Assembly (NCBI RefSeq): GCF_900105145.1
Contig: NZ_LT629752.1
Coordinates: forward strand, 1,336,001 to 1,400,000
Reading direction: 5' to 3'
DNA length: 64,000 nt
DNA from: Polaribacter sp. KT25b
Lineage (GTDB): Bacteria > Bacteroidota > Bacteroidia > Flavobacteriales > Flavobacteriaceae
Shown: piece after piece, positions 37,046-44,772 of the stretch
Position numbering within the stretch: position 1 is the first letter of the stretch
Layout: every line of letters begins with the position of its first letter
Made by a program: the position numbers and the translations under genes
The notes under the pieces: generated by a model
Told to the model about the DNA's origin: nothing
Databases searched by the model: none
The model's input: only the letters and a program-made list of their open reading frames with translations

Positions 37046-37406
37046 GAAGGAATATTTTTTTAAGATTAATAGATAAATATAAAATTTTAAATATTAAAAA
37101 GGCATACATCAGTAATAAAATAAATTTCTTTGGATTTTTTAACTCTTTAATATTAGTAAATCATATATTATAAATACAGCTACTTTCTGTATTTAATTGA
37201 GCTAAAAGAGTTTATAATTTATACTTTATTTTGATTATTAGTTAGTTACATTTATTTATTGAAAGTTGTTTATTATTATTTTTTGATTGATGAAATTTAA
37301 GTTAATATATAATTTATTTTTTTTTGTATAAATGTAAGTTCATGTTTTTTTATCGTCTACACAATGTATAATTTTGTATTAACTTATAAAAATATAGATA
37401 CAATAA
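37046..37406. other. 361-bp divergent intergenic region
   Basis: Very AT-rich gap between the SGNH hydrolase (minus) and the phosphoesterase (plus). No credible gene lies in it. The only clear signal is a plus-strand -7 box TAATTTTG at 37369-37376, about 30 bp before the phosphoesterase ATG; no TTG is found at the right distance upstream, so that promoter may need an activator. Confidence 0.5.
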
Positions 37407-38192
37407 ATGAAATATATTAGAATACTATTACTGAGTTTTACGCTTGTTCTTATGGCTTGCGATCATCCTTTCGAATTTAGTGTTTATGAAGCAAATGTAA
37501 AAAGCGGACAACGAAATACTACCGAAAAAAACTTAAAATTATTAGAGGATATTACAATTAATACTAAAGAATTTAAATTCGCTTTTATTTCTGATGTGCA
37601 TTTTTTTTATGATCAATTAAGAACTGTAATTGAAGATATAAATAAAAGAGATGATATTAAATTTGTAATCTTTGGCGGTGATATTGCAGATCAAGCATTA
37701 TTAAGAGAATATGAGATTTTTTATGATATGATGGAAGATCTTAAAAAACCTTACTTAACTGTCATTGGAAATCATGATTATAATAATAATGGAGAAATCA
37801 TTTATAAAAAAATGTTTGGGGATTATAATTATTCTTTTGATTTTAATAACAACAAGTTTGTACTTTTTGATGATATCGTTTGGGAAAGTGAAAAGGAGTT
37901 AGATTTTGATTGGTTAACATCGCAATTAAAAGGAAATGAAAGTTATAATCAAGTATTTGTAATTACTCATATTCCTCCTTATGGAGATCAATTTGATGAT
38001 GAATTAAGAGAAAAATATCGTTCTATAATGTCAGAATATAAAGTTCCATTGTCTATTCACGGCCATACACATAGTTTTAATTACGAACAAGGTGAAGTCA
38101 GTTATTTAACTGCACCTGCTGTTAAAGCGAAGGCATATAATATTGTTTCGGTAGAGGATAAAGGTTTTAGTGTTGAATTGATAGAATTATAA
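37407..38192 (+). CDS. Lipoprotein metallophosphoesterase
   Basis: Calcineurin-like phosphoesterase on the periplasmic or outer membrane side. 261 residues with lipobox LVLMAC (Cys near residue 18). Metal-binding blocks in order: ISDVHFF, FGGDIADQA, IGNHDYNN, ITHIPPYGD and HGHTHSFN. The substrate is unknown: phosphodiesters, nucleotides or lipid A-type phosphates are possible. It is followed after 5 bp by a gene for an exported beta-rich protein, so the two probably form an operon. Confidence 0.88.
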   Translation: MKYIRILLLSFTLVLMACDHPFEFSVYEANVKSGQRNTTEKNLKLLEDITINTKEFKFAFISDVHFFYDQLRTVIEDINKRDDIKFVIFGGDIADQALLREYEIFYDMMEDLKKPYLTVIGNHDYNNNGEIIYKKMFGDYNYSFDFNNNKFVLFDDIVWESEKELDFDWLTSQLKGNESYNQVFVITHIPPYGDQFDDELREKYRSIMSEYKVPLSIHGHTHSFNYEQGEVSYLTAPAVKAKAYNIVSVEDKGFSVELIEL

Positions 38193-38197
38193 ATTAG

Positions 38198-38794
38198 ATG
38201 AAAATTAGAAAAATATTTACACTACCTATATTATTGTTATTTTTTAACAATTCTTTTGCTCAAGAAGCAGTTTCAGTTAAAGAAAAATCTTGGTATGTGC
38301 CAGATTATGTAAAAGCACAATTTGCAGGAAATATTGGTCTTGTATCTGTAGGTGCTGGTTATCAATTGTTTAATAGGGTTTTGTATACGGAATTATTATA
38401 TGGATTTGTGCCAAAATTTGCATCTAGAGCAGATAATATACATTTAATTACAATTAAAAATACGTTTCCTATTTATAGAAAAGAAATAGGTAAAAACTTA
38501 ACAATAACACCAATTGCTGGTTTTGCAACAACTTTAGATATTGGTACAAATACATTTACAACTTTGCCAAGTAAATATCCAGATGGTTATTATGTGCCTA
38601 CTGCTGTTCATTTTACACTTTTTGGTGGCGCTTTAGTTCATAAAGATTTTAAGAAACCAAAACTTTTTAAAGGAGTTGATTTTTATTTGGAATTCGGAAC
38701 TGTAGAAACGTATTTATGGTATGCACTTACGTTAAAAGAAGTTAGTGTCCTAGATGTTTTTAGTGCCGATATTGGTGTGAATTTTTATTTTTAA
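38198..38794 (+). CDS. Exported beta-rich protein, probably outer membrane
   Basis: 198 residues with signal peptide (1-21, LPILLLFFNNSFAQ). The mature part has alternating hydrophobic/aromatic strands (GNIGLVSVGAGYQLF, LYTELLYGFV, NLTITPIAGFAT, VHFTLFGGALV) and ends in an aromatic residue, VFSADIGVNFYF, as outer membrane barrels do. No family name is assigned. It is translated 5 bp after the lipoprotein phosphoesterase and followed by a strong terminator, so the pair is one unit and may act at the same membrane. Confidence 0.75.
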   Translation: MKIRKIFTLPILLLFFNNSFAQEAVSVKEKSWYVPDYVKAQFAGNIGLVSVGAGYQLFNRVLYTELLYGFVPKFASRADNIHLITIKNTFPIYRKEIGKNLTITPIAGFATTLDIGTNTFTTLPSKYPDGYYVPTAVHFTLFGGALVHKDFKKPKLFKGVDFYLEFGTVETYLWYALTLKEVSVLDVFSADIGVNFYF

Positions 38795-38812
38795 AATAGC
38801 ACATAATAATTT

Positions 38813-38847
38813 AAAAAGCCCAAATTCATTATGAATTTGGGCTTTTT
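38813..38847 (+). terminator. Terminator of the phosphoesterase operon
   Basis: Perfect 17-bp arms around a single base (38813-38829 and 38831-38847), core GCCCAAATTCAT, with T-run after. It also serves as a possible minus-strand terminator for the argH relic next to it. Confidence 0.85.
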
Positions 38848-38865
38848 AAATTTATAATTAATAGT

Positions 38866-38950
38866 TTACTTAGAATGCATTTCTGAAATTTTATCCAGAG
38901 ATAAATTATAAATACTACAAATATTAAATTGTTATTTTCTAAATCTAATT
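38866..38950 (-). pseudogene. Relic of the 3' end of an argH copy
   Basis: The DNA aligns almost without gaps to the 3' end of argH at 39623-39705. Read on the minus strand it gives SIYNLSLDKISEMHSK and a stop; argH ends SIHNLSLDKIAEKYPK and a stop. Upstream codons are broken by a stop and similarity fades beyond about 85 bp. It is too short to be functional. It lies 670 bp downstream of the intact argH, with a VOC gene between them. Confidence 0.75.
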
Positions 38951-39006
38951 AGAAAGTGTTTATTTGAAGTTATGCTTCAATTTTTAGCGAAATTTATCTA
39001 AAAAAA

Positions 39007-39429
39007 TTATTCATATAAATACTTATCTTCATTTTTTTCTGATAAATATTCTACCAATTCCCACTCAAAACCTGCGTTATCAAAATAGTAAATTCTTTTT
39101 CTAAAGGTTTCTTTTGGAGTATCAATTCCTTTTTGATAACCAGATTTTATTAGCTTTTTTTCAATTTTATCAATATTATTTACCACTAAACCAATATGAT
39201 TAAATCCGTAATTAATATATGTTTGATTTGGTTTTATTGGATGAGTTGCAATAGGTGCTTCTTGCAACGCAAAGTAGAATTCATCATTACCAATATGCAT
39301 CCATCTTTTATCATTTATAGGTTTTTCATCTTTTTTAATTTTAAAATCTGGAGCAATAATTTGAAGGAAAGAAACAGCTGCATCAATATCAGGAACTGTA
39401 ATATTTACGTGTTCAATTTTTGTGATCAT
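39007..39429 (-). CDS. VOC-superfamily (glyoxalase-fold) protein
   Basis: 140 residues with two beta-alpha-beta-beta-beta units: IEHVNITVPDIDAAVSFLQ at the start and FNHIGLVVNNIDKIEKKL in the second half. Metal ligand candidates are His5, Glu/His in the strand HIGNDEFYFALQE, His in NHIGL and Glu in FEWELVEYL. Function within the superfamily (lyase, dioxygenase, resistance) cannot be told. Its neighbours are argH upstream on the same strand and the argH relic downstream; co-transcription with argH is unlikely because a terminator intervenes. Confidence 0.85.
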   Translation of the reverse strand: MITKIEHVNITVPDIDAAVSFLQIIAPDFKIKKDEKPINDKRWMHIGNDEFYFALQEAPIATHPIKPNQTYINYGFNHIGLVVNNIDKIEKKLIKSGYQKGIDTPKETFRKRIYYFDNAGFEWELVEYLSEKNEDKYLYE

Positions 39430-39543
39430 AATTACTATTTTGTAGCAATCTAAAAAATATTAAAAACGAATTGGATTGATTTTGATTATAAATATTGATA
39501 TTTCTATTGGTAACTTCTATTTACTAACAATAAGATATAAAAA

Positions 39544-39579
39544 AAGTTTGGATTTCTGTTTAGGTAGGAATCCAAACTT
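39544..39579 (-). terminator. Terminator of argH and the arginine cluster
   Basis: 11-bp stem AAGTTTGGATT / AATCCAAACTT (39544-39554 and 39569-39579), with a U-rich tail on the minus strand, 43 bp past the argH stop. Confidence 0.75.
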
Positions 39580-39621
39580 AAATGAATTTATATTATATAA
39601 AATTGATCTTAAAGTAACGTT

Positions 39622-40896
39622 TTACTTCGGATATTTCTCTGCAATTTTATCCAAAGATAGATTGTGAATGCTACCAACATGCGTATGTTGTTTTCCTAAA
39701 TCTGGCTTGTAAGTTCCTGCTTGTACTTGTCCACCAATTTTTTGATACGCTTCTCTAAAACTCATACCTTCAACAACTAAATTATTGATGCTGTCAACCG
39801 TAAATAAATATTGATATTTCTCGTCATTCAAATCGATATCTTTTACAATTACTTGCTGAATAGAATAATTAAAGATGTCTAAAATATCTTTTACATCTTC
39901 AAAAGCATTGATTATATTTTCTTTTAATAATTGAAAATCTCTGTGATAACCTGTTGGTAAATTATTGGTAATCATGACCATTTCTGTGTGTAAAGCCTGA
40001 ATTTTATTACATTTTCCACGGATTAATTCAAAAACATCAGGATTTTTCTTGTGTGGCATAATGCTACTTCCTGTTGTTAATTCATCTGGAAACGTAATAA
40101 AACCAAAATTCTGACTCATATACAAACAAACATCCATTGCAAAACGAGACATTGTGTTACACAATCCGCCTAAAGCTGATGCGATTGAACGTTCACTTTT
40201 TCCTCTGCTTAATTGTGCAGCAACCACATTGTATTTTAAAGTAGCAAAATTTAATTCTTTGGTTGTTAATTCTCTGTCGATAGGGAAGGAGCTTCCATAA
40301 CCCGCAGCAGAACCTAAAGGATTTTGATCAACCACTTTTGCAACAGCATTTAACATATACACATCGTCAATTAACAGTTCTGCATACGCAGAAAACCACA
40401 ATCCGAAAGATGAAGGCATTGCAACTTGTAAATGTGTATAACCAGGTAAAAGGCTTTCTTTGTGAGTTTCAGCTAAACCTAAAAGTGTATCAAAAAGTGT
40501 TTTTGTTTTATCATTTATAATTGATAAATTCTCTTTATAATACAATTGTAGAGCAACTAAAACTTGATCATTTCTGGAACGAGCAGTATGAATTTTCTTA
40601 CCAACTTCTCCTAATTTATTGGTTAATTCCCATTCAATTTTAGAATGTACATCTTCAAAAGATGCTTCAATAATGAAAGTTCCGTTTTCAATATCTGATG
40701 CTAATTCTTCTAAGCCACTTTTTAAATCTTTTAATTCATCAGCAGTAATAATACCAATAGATTCTAGCATAATTGCATGCGCTAAAGAAGCTTGAACATC
40801 ATATTTTGCAATATGCATGTCAATTTCTCTATCATTACCAACTGTAAAAAGTTCTATTTGTTTGTCTATTGAAAATCCTTTATCCCACAACTTCAT
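39622..40896 (-). CDS. argH: Argininosuccinate lyase
   Basis: Last step of arginine synthesis: argininosuccinate to arginine and fumarate. 424 residues; superfamily signature GSSIMPHKKNPDVFEL, plus HTARSRNDQV, GYTHLQVAMPSSFG and NPLGSAAGYGSSF. The C-terminus KIAEKYPK is the part found again as a relic at 38.9 kb. It is the last gene of the arginine cluster on the minus strand, separated from the deacylase gene by a palindromic repeat. Confidence 0.97.
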   Translation of the reverse strand: MKLWDKGFSIDKQIELFTVGNDREIDMHIAKYDVQASLAHAIMLESIGIITADELKDLKSGLEELASDIENGTFIIEASFEDVHSKIEWELTNKLGEVGKKIHTARSRNDQVLVALQLYYKENLSIINDKTKTLFDTLLGLAETHKESLLPGYTHLQVAMPSSFGLWFSAYAELLIDDVYMLNAVAKVVDQNPLGSAAGYGSSFPIDRELTTKELNFATLKYNVVAAQLSRGKSERSIASALGGLCNTMSRFAMDVCLYMSQNFGFITFPDELTTGSSIMPHKKNPDVFELIRGKCNKIQALHTEMVMITNNLPTGYHRDFQLLKENIINAFEDVKDILDIFNYSIQQVIVKDIDLNDEKYQYLFTVDSINNLVVEGMSFREAYQKIGGQVQAGTYKPDLGKQHTHVGSIHNLSLDKIAEKYPK

Positions 40897-40913
40897 AATT
40901 TTTATATTTTGTT

Positions 40914-40985
40914 GTCATTGCGAAGAATGAAGCAATCTCATTTATTTTAAGTGAGATAACTTCGTCATATCTTCCTCGTTATGAC
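40914..40985. repeat. REP-like palindromic element, diverged copy
   Basis: Starts GTCATTGCGAAGAATGAAGC and ends in a partly matching complement ending CGTTATGAC. It is a degenerate relative of the perfect element at 42865-42928, placed in the argH/argE-like gap. Confidence 0.7.
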
Positions 40986-40997
40986 TTTTAGTTATAT

Positions 40998-41035
40998 TAT
41001 TTTTTTAAACAATTACACGATTCAACAATTCAACG
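40998..41035. repeat. AT-rich dispersed motif overlapping the end of the deacylase gene
   Basis: Contains TTTAAACAATTACACGATTC and AACAATTCAAC, matching the arms of the inverted repeat at 49158-49224. It supplies the last eight codons and stop of the argE-like gene (ELLNRVIV). Confidence 0.45.
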
Positions 41036-42072
41036 TATATTTTAATTCCTTCTTCAATTTCTGCAAGATAAATAAATTCATTGGCAGAATGAGATCGTGT
41101 GCTATCTCCAGGTCCTAATTTTAAAGATTGACAACTTAACACAGATTGATCTGACAATGTTGGTGAACCATAGGTTTCTCTTCCCATTGCAATTCCTGCT
41201 TTTACTAAATCGTGATCTGTAGAAATAGAAGAGGAGTTTAATCGTAAACTTCTAGGTGTAATTTTTGTACAAGGAGATTGTTCTTGTAAAATAGTTGCAA
41301 TTTCTTGGTTAGAATATGCATCATTTACACGAACATCTACCACTAAATTTGTATGAGCAGGCACAACATTGTGCTGTTTGCCAGCGTTAATTTGTGTTAC
41401 TGTCATTTTTACATCACCTAAGGCAACAGAAGGTTTCTCAAATTTGAAATCTTTAAACCATTGTAAAACTTCAATTGAATTGTAAATTGAATTGTTATTA
41501 TTTGGATGCGCAGCATGACTTGGAGTTCCTTCTATAACCGCATCAAAAACTACCAAACCTTTTTCTGCAACCGCTAAATTCATTAAAGTTGGTTCGCCAA
41601 CAATGGCAACATCAATATGAGGAATAATTGGCAACATACTATTTAATCCATTTGGGCCACTATTTTCTTCTTCTGCAGAAGCCACAATTACTAAATTGTA
41701 TTTTAGGTTTTCTTGAGCGTAAAAATTAGTAAAAGTTGCTATTAGAGAAACCAAACATCCACCAGCATCATTAGAACCTAAACCATATAATTTGCCATCT
41801 TCTACAATTGCTTTTAACGGATCGTTTGTATACGCAGTATTTGGGTGAACTGTGTCGTGATGAGAGTTTAGCAACATTGTTGGTTTGCTTTCATCAAAAT
41901 ATTTATTAGTTGCCCAAATATTGTTTTTTGTTCTTTTAAAAGGGATTTCATTTTCAATAAACCAACCTTCAATAAGTTTTGCTGTGTTTTCTTCTTCTTG
42001 TGAAAATGATTGCGTTTCAATCAAATTTTTTAAGAGAGAAATTGCATTTTCTGTTAATTTTTCGATATTCAT
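41005..42072 (-). CDS. M20-family acyl-ornithine/acyl-citrulline deacylase (ArgE-like)
   Basis: Removes the acyl group (acetyl or succinyl) from the acylated intermediate of arginine synthesis in the cytoplasm. 355 residues; di-zinc ligands in NSHHDTVHP, LGSNDAGG, the catalytic/bridging SAEEENSG, VGEPT and the late His in STRSHSANEF. The dimerisation domain is at about 175-280. It starts two bases after the argB stop, so the two are co-translated. Deacylation of acyl-citrulline is expected, because the carbamoyltransferase here acts on acyl-ornithine. Confidence 0.9.
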   Translation of the reverse strand: MNIEKLTENAISLLKNLIETQSFSQEEENTAKLIEGWFIENEIPFKRTKNNIWATNKYFDESKPTMLLNSHHDTVHPNTAYTNDPLKAIVEDGKLYGLGSNDAGGCLVSLIATFTNFYAQENLKYNLVIVASAEEENSGPNGLNSMLPIIPHIDVAIVGEPTLMNLAVAEKGLVVFDAVIEGTPSHAAHPNNNNSIYNSIEVLQWFKDFKFEKPSVALGDVKMTVTQINAGKQHNVVPAHTNLVVDVRVNDAYSNQEIATILQEQSPCTKITPRSLRLNSSSISTDHDLVKAGIAMGRETYGSPTLSDQSVLSCQSLKLGPGDSTRSHSANEFIYLAEIEEGIKIYVELLNRVIV

Positions 42073-42074
42073 TT

Positions 42075-42851
42075 TTATAATGTAATAGTTGTAAAATTAT
42101 CGTTTTCTTTTGTTAACATTGAGGTATTTCCAATATTTACTCTTGATACACCGTTGTTTAAAGCATCAAAGCAATTGTCTAATTTAGGAATCATTCCATC
42201 AGTAATAATTTTATCCACTAATAATTTTTGATAAGTTTTAGAATTGATAACTTTTACCACTGAATTTTTATCATTAAAATCTCTTAAAACACCATTCAAT
42301 TCAAAACAAAAATAAATGGATGTTTCATAGATTTCGCTCATGCCAACTGCAATTGTACTTGCAATTGTATCCGCATTTGTGTTTAATAATTGTCCATTTC
42401 CATTGTGTGTTATTGCACAAAAAACTGGTGTAAAATCAGCTTTAATTAATTTATCAATAGAATTATGAGCTATTTCTTTAACATCACCAACAAAACCAAA
42501 ATCGACTTCTTTTACAGGTCTTTTTTCTGATTTAATACTGTTGATATCTGCACCAGTTAAACCAATTGCATCAATGTTTAAAGCTTGTAATTTAGCCACC
42601 ACATTTTTGTTGACTAAACCACCATAAACCATGGTAATTACTTCTAAAGTTTCAGCATCAGTTATACGTCTGCCATTTACCATTTTAGATTCAATTCCGA
42701 GTTTTGAAGCAATATGAGTTGCACGTTTTCCTCCTCCATGAACTAAAATTTTATGGCCTTCTAAATTAGAAAATAATTTTAGAAAATCATTTAATGAAGT
42801 TTCATCTTCAATAATATTTCCTCCAATTTTTATGATTGATAATTTTTCCAT
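42075..42851 (-). CDS. argB: N-acyl-glutamate kinase (ArgB)
   Basis: Phosphorylates N-acetyl- or N-succinyl-glutamate, the second step of arginine synthesis. 258 residues of the amino acid kinase fold: IIKIGGNIIE, LVHGGGKRAT, GLTGADIN, LLNTNADTIAS and DGMIPKLDN. The frame opens six codons earlier, but that ATG belongs to the palindromic repeat at 42865-42928, so ATG 42851 (MEKLSIIKIGG) is taken. It overlaps no neighbour and is followed 2 bp later by the deacylase gene. Confidence 0.93.
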   Translation of the reverse strand: MEKLSIIKIGGNIIEDETSLNDFLKLFSNLEGHKILVHGGGKRATHIASKLGIESKMVNGRRITDAETLEVITMVYGGLVNKNVVAKLQALNIDAIGLTGADINSIKSEKRPVKEVDFGFVGDVKEIAHNSIDKLIKADFTPVFCAITHNGNGQLLNTNADTIASTIAVGMSEIYETSIYFCFELNGVLRDFNDKNSVVKVINSKTYQKLLVDKIITDGMIPKLDNCFDALNNGVSRVNIGNTSMLTKENDNFTTITL

Positions 42852-42864
42852 TTTTCGTATATCA

Positions 42865-42928
42865 GTCATTGCGAGGCACGAAGCAATCTCTTTCTTAATA
42901 GGCAGATTGCTTCGTGCCTCGCAATGAC
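42865..42928. repeat. REP-like palindromic element, perfect copy
   Basis: 25-bp perfect arms (42865-42889 and 42904-42928) beginning GTCATTGCGAGGCACGAAGC, with a 14-nt loop. The stop of argF' abuts it at 42930. GC content is well above the neighbourhood. The GTCATTGCGAG sequence is a known type of dispersed bacterial palindrome. Confidence 0.9.
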
Positions 42929-42929
42929 G

Positions 42930-43868
42930 TTAGTTGTTTTCTAATATTTTTTTCAAAACAATTTGTGCTGCAAAAGTTCTGTTATTAGCTTGTTCAATAA
43001 CCAAAGAACTATCAGAATCTAAAACAGCATCTTCCACCACCACATTTCTTCTAACTGGTAAACAATGCATAAATTTTGCATCTCCAATTTTCTCTTTCGT
43101 AATCATCCAATTAGGATCTGTGTTTAATATTTTTCCATACTCATTATAAGAACTCCAGTTTTTTGTGTATACAAAATCAGCATCTTTAAAAGCTTGTTCT
43201 TGATTGTTATAAATAGGTGTATTTTTTGTTATTTCTGAATTTAAATTATATCCTTCAGGGTTTGCAATTACAAACTCCACATCCATTTTTTGCATCGCTT
43301 GCACAAAACTATTTGCAACAGCATGTGGCAACGCTTTTACATGTGGCGCCCAAGATAAAACTACTTTTGGTCTCTTTTTGGTTGCATTTTCAGAAATGGT
43401 AATTGCATCTGTTAAAGCTTGTAAAGGATGTCCAGTTGCACTTTCCATACTTACAATTGGTACAGAAGCAAATTGAACAAAAGATTTTAAAACTTGTTCA
43501 GATTCGTCTAATTCTTTGTCTGTTAAGGTTGGGAAAGCTCTTACAGCAATGATATCACAATATTGAGAAACCACTTGTGCAGCTTCTTTAATATGTTCTG
43601 CAGTAGTACCATTCATAATCGTTCCATCTCCAAACTCAATTCCCCAAGCATCACCAGAAACATTCATAACAATAGGATTCATGCCTAAGTTTAAAGCTGC
43701 TTTTTGTGTGCTTAAACGAGTACGTAAACTAGAATTAAAAAATAACATCCCTAAGGTTTTATTTTTTCCTAAATGATTATTGCTTAATGGGTTTCTTTTA
43801 ATTTCTTTGGCCTCTTGAATCCAATCATCAAGATGTTCTATGTCGTTTATAGATGTGTAATTCTTCAT
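42930..43868 (-). CDS. argF': N-acyl-ornithine carbamoyltransferase (probably N-succinyl, ArgF')
   Basis: Transfers carbamoyl phosphate to an N-acylated ornithine. 312 residues; the carbamoyl phosphate loop is FFNSSLRTRLS (residues 43-53) as in the acyl-ornithine group, with HCLPVRRN near the C-terminus. Residue 90, which separates succinyl- (Pro in B. fragilis) from acetyl-ornithine enzymes (Glu in Xanthomonas), is Ala in NGTTAEHI. Small residues at this site are reported to favour succinyl-ornithine, so SOTCase is likelier. It is followed by a repeat and argB. Confidence 0.9.
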   Translation of the reverse strand: MKNYTSINDIEHLDDWIQEAKEIKRNPLSNNHLGKNKTLGMLFFNSSLRTRLSTQKAALNLGMNPIVMNVSGDAWGIEFGDGTIMNGTTAEHIKEAAQVVSQYCDIIAVRAFPTLTDKELDESEQVLKSFVQFASVPIVSMESATGHPLQALTDAITISENATKKRPKVVLSWAPHVKALPHAVANSFVQAMQKMDVEFVIANPEGYNLNSEITKNTPIYNNQEQAFKDADFVYTKNWSSYNEYGKILNTDPNWMITKEKIGDAKFMHCLPVRRNVVVEDAVLDSDSSLVIEQANNRTFAAQIVLKKILENN

Positions 43869-43921
43869 ACTATATTAATCGTTTTTAGATGCAGAAAATT
43901 AATCCAACATCAACTTTCAAA

Positions 43922-44686
43922 TTATTTTATTTTTGTAAACGGAACCTGATTTTTAAATGCATTTGCAATAAAATTATCTTCTAAACCATTTACAATCCAT
44001 GTTTCTATATTAGCTTTTTTAGCCAAAGCAGCAGCTTCAATTTTAGATTGCATTCCGCCGCTTCCATGTGTAGATTTTGAGTTTACAACCTCGTTTAATA
44101 ATTCATTAAGATTATGAACCTCTAAAATTGTTTTTGGCTCGTTATTTTTGATGGATTCTTTTGTGTAAATTCCAAAAGTATTTGTTGCAATAATTAACAA
44201 ATCAACCTCTAATAAAGTTGCGGTTAAAGCAGCTAATTTATCGTTATCACCAAACTGAATTTCATCAGTTGCAACTGTGTCATTTTCGTTGATAATAGGA
44301 ATATAATTATTTTGCACCAAAACGTTTATGGTGTTCACAATATTGATTTTACTTTGATCTCTTTCAAAATCTGAATAAGAGAGCAAACATTGTGAAGTTA
44401 ACAAACCATATTCTCTAAAAATTTCTTGATAAATTCTAATTAAATGTGGCTGACCAATAGAAGCAAGTGCTTGTTTTACAAATACTTCTTCATGCTTACT
44501 TTCTAATTTCACAAACTGTTTTGCAACCGCAATTGCACCAGAACTTACAATAACAAATTCGCAAGTATCTTTTAATTTTGCAATTTGATTTGCAAGATCT
44601 TCTATTTTTCCTCTTGAAATATTATCGGTTTCTTTGGTAAGCGTATTTGAACCTATTTTTAGTAAAATTCGTTTCTTTTTTTGCAT
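43922..44686 (-). CDS. proB: Glutamate 5-kinase without PUA domain
   Basis: First step of proline synthesis. 254 residues, only the amino acid kinase domain: LLKIGSNTLT, VIVSSGAIAVA, PIINENDTVATDE, FGDNDKLAALTA and GSGGMQSKIEAA. The C-terminal PUA domain of the 367-residue E. coli enzyme is absent. Feedback by proline may still occur through the kinase domain. It lies between proA and argF' within the arginine cluster and shares the glutamate pool with it. Confidence 0.93.
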   Translation of the reverse strand: MQKKKRILLKIGSNTLTKETDNISRGKIEDLANQIAKLKDTCEFVIVSSGAIAVAKQFVKLESKHEEVFVKQALASIGQPHLIRIYQEIFREYGLLTSQCLLSYSDFERDQSKINIVNTINVLVQNNYIPIINENDTVATDEIQFGDNDKLAALTATLLEVDLLIIATNTFGIYTKESIKNNEPKTILEVHNLNELLNEVVNSKSTHGSGGMQSKIEAAALAKKANIETWIVNGLEDNFIANAFKNQVPFTKIK

Positions 44687-44697
44687 TGTGTTTCTTT

Positions 44698-44768
44698 TTT
44701 CAACTGTTTACTCTGACTGTAAACCGCGACTCTAATTTAGACTGTCAAATACGACTGAAAACTGTAAA
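44698..44768. repeat. Degenerate tandem ACTG-rich repeat
   Basis: Units such as CTGACTGTAAACCGCGACT, TAGACTGTCAAATACGACTG and AAAACTGTAAA recur at about 15-20 bp through the proA/proB gap. The pattern resembles short dispersed repeats of this family. No promoter or terminator is clear in it. Confidence 0.4.
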
Positions 44769-44772
44769 ATAT

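Noticed and set aside
39476..39667. 63-codon plus-strand open frame
   Set aside because: Runs through the argH terminator hairpin into the end of argH; no motif and chance-like composition.
42852..42869. Upstream ATG of argB at 42869
   Set aside because: That ATG is part of the palindromic repeat; the family N-terminus starts at 42851.
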